NCBI GenBank assembly: GCA_010015805.1
Contig: ML978142.1
Coordinates: forward strand, 1 to 64,000
DNA from: Rhizodiscina lignyota
Lineage: Eukaryota; Ascomycota; Dothideomycetes; Aulographales; Rhizodiscinaceae
Reading direction: 5' to 3'
DNA: 64,000 nt
Below, one piece after another: positions 56,512 through 64,000 of the stretch; positions within the stretch are counted from its first letter, which is position 1; each line of letters starts with the position of its first letter. The position numbers and the translations under genes were made by a program. The notes below the pieces were generated by a model. That model ran no database searches. It was not told where the DNA came from and saw only the letters and a program-made list of their open reading frames with translations.

Positions 56512-56785
56512 TGTGGAATTCGCAGTGACAGGAGAGTAGGGAAATTTGGAGGTGCGAAAGTCAAGGCATCCAGCTTGACGCAGCCCTTTGACATGCTCAT
56601 TGCTCAGCCACCTGCATCTGAATCCTGGAACCTGCACGAATACGAGGCGGGACGAGGCTGAAGCAATGCGAGAATATATTCAGGTGAACATTCAGCAATG
56701 TAGAACTCCTGAAGCGCTGGATAGCTATTGTTTGTATTGAGACGAACTTTGTGAACCTGATTTCTTCTTGCTTGACGCTGAAAGA

Positions 56786-57582
56786 ATGGGCCTCCGCAGC
56801 ACCGTCCTGCAGCACACGCTCTCGCTACCGTGGCAGAGGAGCATGACATTCGATCCCATTGTTCAGATCCTAAATGCTGCAACGCCGATCCAGGAGCAGA
56901 AAACGCGGGCATGGATAGACGCGAAGCTGGGAGAGTTATCATTCGTTGGACTCACTGTACTGCTCCGCCCTCCTCCTCCTTCGGTATGGCTGAGATTTCG
57001 CTCACGCATTTTGCAGAGCGCATTGGTCACAGCTGTATTTGCCGGTGGCTTCTCGTGGAATAATCTCACCACCACCGGTTTCTACATGCATACTGTCCGT
57101 GGCGTGTGGTATGGCGGCCTTGCGATGGCCTTGGTCGCCATCGCTTTGGCGATGCAGCAGAGCGTGGCGCTTCAGCGTTTAAGCAGTAACGACAGTGGAA
57201 TGGAGAAGCTGCGGTTGTCATTTGGATATCCTTCGCCATCGGGTTGGAAGCCCAGATTCGTCCACGTATTCATATGGCAGATTCCAGTGATGCTGCTCAA
57301 TGTGAGCATATTCCTGTTCATCCTGGGCCTATTGATATTGGTATGTGGTGGATATTCAAACGGAATAGAGAGCCTAGAGGTATGTAAAGCAAATGCACCT
57401 TTGTTGGTTCACATTGGGAATTGTCAAAGCACTCTCAGATGGAGGACTTCAAAGGAATGAGGGCTGACGATCAATGAGCTAACTCGGCTGCCCAGACAAC
57501 CATTCTCTTCGCGATAGCTCTAGTCTTCTCCGTTTGCTGTTACCTCTTGTCTTCGGTCTCAATGTATATCAGCATGAATTGA
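56786..57582 (+). CDS. Uncharacterised four-helix membrane protein, 226 aa
   Basis: Two exons, 56786-57379 and 57496-57582, phase 0 over a 116-nt intron with GTATGT donor and CTAAC branch site. The start is the first ATG (MGLRSTVLQHTLSLPWQ). Four hydrophobic segments are visible (SALVTAVFAGGF, GLAMALVAIALAM, MLLNVSIFLFILGLLILV, TILFAIALVFSVCCYLLSS). The last comes entirely from the short second exon, which supports the splice. No known family. It is divergent to the 472-aa membrane protein with 274 bp between starts. Confidence 0.7.
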
Positions 57583-57753
57583 GAGCACTCATACACAAAT
57601 CGTCGTGTATATGCACAGTGGACTCTGGAGGTGAATTGCTAGCATTGTACATGAACAGGTGCGCCATGCAAGTACCACACGCGCTATATCAAACGTATTC
57701 GTACAATATAAACAAACGATCCCGTCCGGTATGCTATCCACACCAGAGTAAGG

Positions 57754-58896
57754 TTACGCCGTCGCTCTTTGCATCCAGTCCGAAGATAGTTGCCTCTCGA
57801 CTTCAAACCCGCACCTGTGCTCTACAACATCCCAATTTATATTATGCCAAAACTCTTTCAAATACCCCCTCTTCCCATCCACGCCAAACTTCATCAGGTA
57901 CGCATGCTCCCACGTACTCACGCACAGCACCGGAGTAACCTCAACACCCCCTTTGCTTACTCTTCCCGGTTGCTGGCTGTGCTTCCCTGCGTAACCTACG
58001 GTATTCTGAATTGTATGCTGTCGCCTGAACTCCTCGCTACTTAGTTTCCTCTCCACTGCATCCCTTACGGCTTGCGTGTTCATGTCGACTGGCTGCTGGC
58101 GATAGTGCGCGCCCGCGTAAGGCGTGCCAGCGCAGTAGGTTGAAAGGACTTTGAAGACTTTTTGTGTAGCGCCCATATTGGGCTCAGACAGGCGCACAAG
58201 CCAGACGAAGCCGGGGCCAAACATGCTGTTTGCGGTGGTGAGGAAGTCGATGCGGAAGTCGTCGTAAGAGCCGAAGGAATTCGAGATTTCGTCAACTAGC
58301 TTCCTCGAAGGCGTGACTGGGGAGCCAGTGGAGTTCTGGGGTGGCAGGTTAGTGAAAGACCATATCACAAAAGAAAGGGAGAGACGAACAAGACCGTCGA
58401 AGAAGAAGTGAGTATTGTGGAGCATGGACGCGTAGTTGAAGATGGACGCGTTTTCTGGGTCTCTGGCATATTTGATCACGAGGTCTTTCGCCGCAAGGTT
58501 TTTATCCGTATCTGAATCACATATGTCAGCGATTCAAAGCCCAAAGAGCCTTAATATGAGCATCTCACGTACCTGGAAGAATCCCATTGAGCTTCCGCAG
58601 CGCCATATGCATTGGCTGTGTCCATGCCAAGTCGAACGCCGCAGGGCCATACAGCCCAGGTATACCCTCATCCTTGAGCTTCTGCCCGTTCGTCAATTGT
58701 GGGATGCTATGAATATACGTGGGTGCAGGGCCGGTTTGGACAAATCGGCATTGTCCTCGGGCTCGTATGCGGGTCGATGGTTGGCTTTTCTGCAAGCACA
58801 AACATGTTAGAAGTCGGAATTATGACATATCGGAGGACGTATGCATACCAGACATTCTGTCACAGCTCCGAAGAGCCTTCTTTGTCGTACTATCAT
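57754..58896 (-). CDS. Mitochondrial small-subunit ribosomal protein, mS42/mS43 (SOD fold)
   Basis: Four exons: 58896-58849, 58789-58573, 58511-58390 and 58335-57754, giving 322 aa. The first exon supplies a basic leader (MIVRQRRLFGAVTECL) typical of mitochondrial import. The body has the iron/manganese superoxide dismutase fold: SIFNYASMLHNTHFFFDGL in the helical half and CVSTWEHAYLMKFG in the C-terminal half. The WEH..Y motif is SOD-like, but the order and N-terminal PGLYGPAAFDLAWTQPMHMAL match fungal mitoribosomal proteins Mrp1/Rsm26 (mS42 and mS43), which form a SOD-like dimer in the 37S subunit. Which of the two is not certain. Confidence 0.88.
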
Positions 58897-60397
58897 CTTG
58901 CTCTGTGCATTGCTCCAAGTTGAAGTCGAGACTGGAAAATATCGAAATATTGCCGGCAGATATTCGGGTATTCTCGACCCCTTAAGGATCTCCCTAGCTC
59001 AAGCCACACGAGACGAGCTCACTCCTGTCTTTTTGCCTGAAGATATATCTCATCAATTATCGAACACTTCTTCTTCTCAACATTCGTATGTCCGAGCAGC
59101 ATCTCGAACTTTCGTTTTCTATACCTACGCGAAAGAGTAAAGCTATTATCGTATTGCAGAGCTCCTTCGCTCCAAGCCCATTATTGCGATGAAGATATGT
59201 GGTGAAGAATAAAACAATCGTCGTCGGTGATGGTGCGTGGCAGGCATAGTAATTTGACACCATGTTTTAAGGCACGTTGCACTAATTTGGTACAGATCGA
59301 ACTTCAGTCCACATGCCTCACCTCGCCGAAGAGCATGGTGCACACAGTTAGCATATCGCCGACTCTTTCGCCCAAGGCCTTATGACTATCTGTGGCCAAT
59401 TCCAAGATGGTAGTTGCTTCAACATTACTAAAACTCGGAATCTTTCGTACGCTAAACGCCGCATGGTGACTTTGGGGCTGGCACCGACTTCTAGCGGAAC
59501 ATTTTCGTCGTCATCCTCAACACGTTGTATGGAAGCACACACTTGTCGAATATAGATGCCATACACGTCATGGTCGATACAACGCCTCCGGTACAGGTAT
59601 TTATGAAATGACCAAGGCCCAACAGCTTTATCAAAACCAAGTGCGGAAGCGGTGTTCGACCTCCGAGACGCCCCACCGGATGACCAAATGGAGAGGACGA
59701 GATATACCGATACGATAATTATGACTTTCAGATTCGTTTCAAATCTTTTGATTATTTCCCTGAAGCTTTCTTAGTCCCATTTTGCCTGATGTACAAGTTG
59801 TAAGGACTTCCACGGTGGCACCTTAATGTCACTCGACTCTGCACTACTCCATCTCATCGTATATTGTTAGCAGGTAAGCGTCTAGCCATTGCTCATCATT
59901 TGCTCTCCTCTGCTCTTTCCTCGTCGTCCTGAGTGCCCGACTTAAACCGAGGATCTTCGGGATACTCCTCGTCGGCGACATGTGCATCAACCTTAATACC
60001 GCAAACTCCGCCAAAGATACGTATTTGCATCCACCTTTCTTAAATTCGCATAGCGGATTGACGATTAAAGGTAAGGGTTTCCTCAAATACATCTGTTGTG
60101 ATGATATGCTACCGCATTCGGACTATTTTTCATACCACCTTGCCACGGACAAATTGGTTGCATCTCGCCGATGACAAAGCGGGGATGCTCCACGGCATTT
60201 CAAAGCACTCAAAAGTGAAACCATTTTGGGCAGCAAAAGCACGCGATTTTCATCGACCTATATGTGTTCGAAAGAAGGGTTTAAAGCAGAGTAAAGTAGA
60301 GATAGTTTAAAAGTCCTTCCTCTCCATTCTCATCACAATCGTATTCGCCGCCCTTTCACACAACACCTCGGTCAACATCTCCATTCAATTCACAGCC
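58897..60397. other. Intergenic region with possible gene relics
   Basis: 1.5 kb without a secure gene. ATG-started minus-strand frames at 59348-59566 (MYGIYIRQVCASIQ...) and 59844-60092 (MYLRKPLPLIVNPLC...) have moderately protein-like composition but no recognisable motif. A pyrimidine-rich leader precedes 60398. Confidence 0.45.
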
Positions 60398-61458
60398 ATG
60401 GCACCCACAAAAGTTCTTGTCACAGGAGTAACTGGCTTCATTGGTGGCACCATTCTCTCCCATCTCATCTCCTCCCAAAACCCAACAACCAAAAACCTCC
60501 AAATCTCCGTCCTAACCCGCAATGACGACCGCGCAAAGTCCTTCTCCTCCGCCAACCTCAAGGTCTACCTAATCCGTGACCTGGACGACACAGCAGCCAT
60601 CACGGCCGCGGCGTCCGAAAACGACATCGTTATCCACACCGCATCTGGGTACCACACCGGCAGTGCTGAAGCGCTAACCAAAGGCCTCGGAATACGCAAG
60701 CAGCAGAATCCAAACGCGGAAGTGTACTACATCCACACGTCTGGGACGTCTAACCTCGCAGATCGCCCCATCAGCAAGACGTATCTCGAGTCTCGCACCT
60801 TCAGCGACAAGGACCCGGACGTCTACGCGTACTTGCAGAAGCGCGAGGCGACCGAGGCGTATCCGCAGCGTACTACCGACATCGCGGTCGTGGAAACTGG
60901 CAAGAAGGAGGGCGTGCCGACGACAATTATCATGAGCCCCGCGATCTACGGACTTGGTTCGGGCATGTTCAATCGCCTGACGATTCAGTACCCCATCCAA
61001 TGAAATCCGCGTTGAAGGAGGGAAAGGCCGAGTATGTCGGCGACGGGAAAGGCGTGTGGGATTTCGTGCACGTCTTAGATCTCGCGCCGCTGTATGAGAT
61101 TGTCTTGCTCGACTGGGTCGAAGGCAGACGGCGCGTCCCGGCTGGGGAGAGGGCCATCTTGTTCAGCGGCACTGGGTCGTTTGCGTGGAAGGATGTTGCG
61201 GAGAGGATTTCGAAGGCAGGAGTGGAGTTGGGCAATCTCAAAGATGCAGAGACGAGGAGTGTGAGTTTGGCAGAGGCGGCGAGAAAGTGGGTGGGTGGAG
61301 ACGAGCAGTTGTGCGAGCCGGGCTTTGCGAGCAACTCGAGGACGAAGGCGGAGATTGGGAAGGAGTTGGGGTGGAAACCGACGAAGACGAGAGAGGACTG
61401 GGAAGGCTCTTTCCTGGATGAGTTTAGGGAGGTTGTGAAGAAGGCGGAAAAATTGTGA
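60398..61458 (+). pseudogene. NAD(P)-dependent epimerase/dehydratase gene with a one-base frameshift
   Basis: The first part (60398-61003) encodes an extended-SDR protein starting MAPTKVLVTGVTGFIGG, with TGVTGFIG as the nucleotide loop and later SPAIYGLGSG. The frame ends in a TGA at 61001-61003. The second part continues one frame away from 61000 (MKSALKEGKAEYVGDGKGVW, DFVHVLDLAPLYEI, GWKPTKTREDW) to 61458. Together they make a normal atypical SDR of the NmrA/epimerase type of about 350 residues. The break lies in CCAATGAAATCC, and one extra A there would restore the frame. No intron with correct phase fits. It is either a recent inactivating deletion or an assembly error. Confidence 0.8.
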
Positions 61459-62184
61459 AGCTGCTGGTAGATACGAATGCCAACAATGTATGGATCAAGC
61501 CGTTTTTGGGGGGTGACAAAATTGGCCGTCGTTCAATCTGGAATGCACAGGCGCGATTAGCTCTCGCACTTCAAGGCGAGCTAGAGCATCTCTGAAAGTT
61601 CGTTCCCACCATCTCTGGAATGTTTATAATAATACCATTCTGTTGGAAACATTATACACTTTACTAGTTCACAAGGCATGTATTATTGCTGTCCCATTGA
61701 CGTTGAAAGGGTTCAGTGCAAACGAGTTCGGCTCTTCAACTCAGGTGAGAGCATCGTCCAATACCCCATGAGACATGTCTGAGCCTGTGTTTGTTAAGGT
61801 TTCGTAGCTTCAATAAACAAAGTCGGGCTTTAATGTAGTGACCGTGCACTTGAACAGCTCGATGTGTTGGAACCAACCTGCTTGTCACTCCTGAGCCTGT
61901 TCAATACACAGGGCTGGGGGCCAACATCACCAATTGAGCACACAGAGATCATTTTTACACCATTAGAATTAATACTGGTTACATTTCGTGCTAAAGTTCC
62001 CTACCAGCCCAAGTCGTACTCGCACAATTAATATCCTCCCAAGTGTCGTCATCCAGACGTTCCACTCATGTCCCAAAGCCAAACCAAAATCAATCCCCTC
62101 ATGATACTTGGCGATTCTGCCAGCCAATTCGTATCCAGTCGTCCCTATCCACGTGATCAAATCCAAACCAACAACGTCCATCCC
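61459..62184. other. Intergenic region between convergent genes
   Basis: 3' flanks of the epimerase and ArfGAP genes. The minus-strand frame at 61969-62181 is not protein-like. No repeat seen. Confidence 0.5.
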
Positions 62185-64000
62185 TCACGAAGCACTAGTA
62201 CCCTCGTTACCCTCCTCGATCGTTTCATCGTCGTCCTTTTCGATCCCCTCTTCGATCCTCGACATCGACGCTGCCGGTTCCGACCTGGAGCGTCCCGGTC
62301 TAAACACCTCCCTGATGCCGAGTCCGACGTTGCCCTCTCTCAAGCGATCCAGGAAGTTGGTGCCACTCGAACTCGGCCCTCTACTCAAAATATAGATCCA
62401 GTAATTCTCCCACAGCAAAACATCAACACCAAAGCAAGAAATCCAAATCGGGAAGAGCAAGTATATGCAAAACTCACCCAGCCGGCCCTCCATGGCTCCT
62501 GACCAACCGTCCGCCAGCACTGACTCTCTTCATCAACCGCGCCTCCCGATCCCTCATACTTCCACCGCCTGCATTCAACGACGAAATCACCCCCGGTCCC
62601 GAGAGCTGCTGGGCGTTCGGCAGCGACCCCGGAAGCGCAGCGAGCGCGTCGCCACTGCCGTCCGCGGCACCGTCCATCCTCTGGCCGCTTAGGGCGCCGA
62701 TGCCTCTCCGTCCACTGCGTTGTTCTGCCTTCTGATCGAGGTAGAAGCGCGCGCTTGTGCTGAGGGGAATCGGTGCCGGTTGAGTGGGAAGGTCTGCGCC
62801 ATTGAGGAGGAGGAGTTCTGCGACGGGGAAGGGCTTGCGCATTGCTGGCGTTGGGGGCTGTGGCATGGGCATTTGGCTTGTGCCGGATGGGCTCCTGGCG
62901 TGGCCGGGTGAGCTTGAGCCCGTTGGCGTGGCAGAGCCGGAGGGCGATGCTGGATCTGCGGCGGCGAGAGCGAGGAAGACGGAGTGTGTGTTGCGGGAGC
63001 GGTCGGCCGCGTTGGGGTTTGCGCGGAGGGCGAGGGCGTAGAGAACGTTCTGGATGTCGCTCTTCTTCACGGATGCGAGGAGCGTTTCCTCGGGTGTCGA
63101 GTAGTGGCTCAGGGTGCTGGAGATGGGCTGGACAAACGCGCGCTCCGAGTACTTCGCGGTAATGAACTTCAGCCGCTGCTCCCGTGTTGCAGTCGGCGGT
63201 GGCTTGGTTGTTTGATCGAGTTTGGCCTCCCAGATCATGTTGCTGACGCGGTTACCGATCGTGAGCAGAATTTCGACCACGTCTGGAGTGAAGGCCGTTG
63301 GATCGAGCGTGATGCTACGGACCTTGGAGATGTGCGTGCCGAGAGATCGGTGGATGCCACTGCATTCAATGCAGATGATGATGCCAAGGTTGATAGATAC
63401 CCAATCCACTTTGTCGGTTGCTCCGCAGTCGGCACAGAATGCGTTGCCAGCGTCTGCTTCGCGGATCTGTTTGAGGAGCTTTATTCCAGCCTCTGAAGAT
63501 ACTTCCGGCCTAATGTGGGGTCGGTCGCCGACCGTTGCGTGTCGAGATACGATCTTTGACGCATTTCCGGGTTTGTGATGGCTAGATAATGACGTACTCT
63601 TCCCCGTAAGGACTGAAGCAATGTCTTTTCGGGTCTGACCAGGCAATGAATCGGTGGATATGCGCTCAATCGCGCCCTTGCCCTCGACGGCGCTCTGCAA
63701 TGCGTTGTTGATTGAAGCAATCCAAGTTCTCATGTCCTCTTCAGACGTAGCCTGATACACACGTGTGAATGACGGTGTGATGACCTCGAAGCAAAATCGC
63801 CTCTCAGCATTTCGAGCTTCGCGGACGGACGCAACCCGCAGGTCGATTGGATCCATGTGCAGCTCCAGTTTCTGCTTCCAATTTTGGTATTCGGTTAATT
63901 TCCCTTGGTCAAGAACAATCCAGAACCTGCGCATATCAATTAGGGAGAACAAAAGCGTTTTACTGAGAACAACTTACTTGTGCCATGCTTGCTTGTTCAA
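62185..64000 (-). CDS. PH-domain ArfGAP protein, 5' end beyond the window
   Basis: Exons 64000-63978 (partial), 63926-62478 and 62380-62185. The first join gives NKQAWHKFWIVLDQGKLTEY, the end of a PH domain that continues to about VYQATSEEDMRTWI. The ArfGAP zinc finger follows: CADCGATDKVDWVSINLG, IIICIECSGIHRSLGTHISK, with CX2C-X16-CX2C spacing and the arginine finger in HRSLG. Then come an ankyrin-like helical region (VLYALALRANPNAADR) and a Ser/Pro-rich linker. The last join uses a GTGAGT donor at what would otherwise be the final codon, adding GPSSSGTNFLDRLREGNVG and an acidic C-terminus. The layout is that of fungal ACAP/Csx2-type GTPase activators of Arf in membrane traffic, normally with a BAR domain before PH. 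Confidence 0.92.

Noticed and set aside
59348-60092. Two minus-strand ATG frames as genes
   Set aside because: Short, without motifs or splice partners; kept only as possible relics.
62068-62502. Plus-strand open frame of 144 codons
   Set aside because: Antisense to the last exon and intron of the ArfGAP gene, without family resemblance.

Overview
This window reads as nuclear DNA of a filamentous ascomycete (Pezizomycotina; Dothideomycetes is my inference). Genes on both strands are cut by very short introns, mostly 43-65 nt with GTANGT-like donors and CTAAC/CTGAC branch sites. The core genes have typical filamentous-fungal architecture (BRO1, CCT subunit beta, a Cdc4-type myosin light chain, Sad1/USP39, a SOD-fold mitoribosomal protein, a PH-ArfGAP protein). 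There are no operons, ribosome binding sites, rRNA, CRISPR arrays or convincing tRNA genes. Exon joins were worked out by hand from splice signals and reading phase, and are stated for each gene.

Layout. 0.4-9.2 kb: secreted acid-sphingomyelinase-type phosphodiesterase, an unrecognised 288-aa protein, a membrane-anchored GH47 mannosidase homologue that has lost most catalytic residues, a hidden 66-aa membrane protein and an unrecognised 478-aa protein. 11.2-13.4 kb: a multi-pass membrane protein and a secreted histidine phosphatase. 14.2-24.5 kb: six enzymes in a row (SDR, flavin monooxygenase, SDR, SDR, metallo-beta-lactamase-fold hydrolase, SAM methyltransferase), which look like a tailoring or catabolic cluster without a polyketide or peptide synthase. 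25.0-28.8 kb: Cdc4-type light chain and a Nup2/NUP50-like Ran-binding protein. 30.1-34.6 kb: a divergent pair of an FAD monooxygenase and a Zn2Cys6 regulator.

34.6-36.9 kb is a gene-free gap with a degenerate 55-bp tandem repeat. 36.9-40.3 kb is BRO1. 41.0-46.3 kb is a rougher accessory patch: two F-box-like receptor-type genes flank a cis-aconitate-decarboxylase-like MmgE/PrpD gene, and an AT-rich, RIP-like island adjoins a truncated metallopeptidase fragment. 47.9-49.7 kb is a secreted heme peroxidase. 50.8-58.9 kb is conserved core: CCT2, Sad1/USP39, two membrane proteins and a mitoribosomal protein. 60.4-61.5 kb is an NAD-epimerase gene broken by a one-base frameshift. The window ends inside a PH-ArfGAP gene.

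The most notable items are the enzyme block at 14-24.5 kb, the CadA-like gene, the degenerate GH47 protein, the 3-nt start-codon exon of CCT2, the 55-bp repeat array with higher-order structure, and three genes whose reading frame breaks near the 3' end while protein-like sequence continues in another frame (28.8, 45.45 and 61.0 kb).
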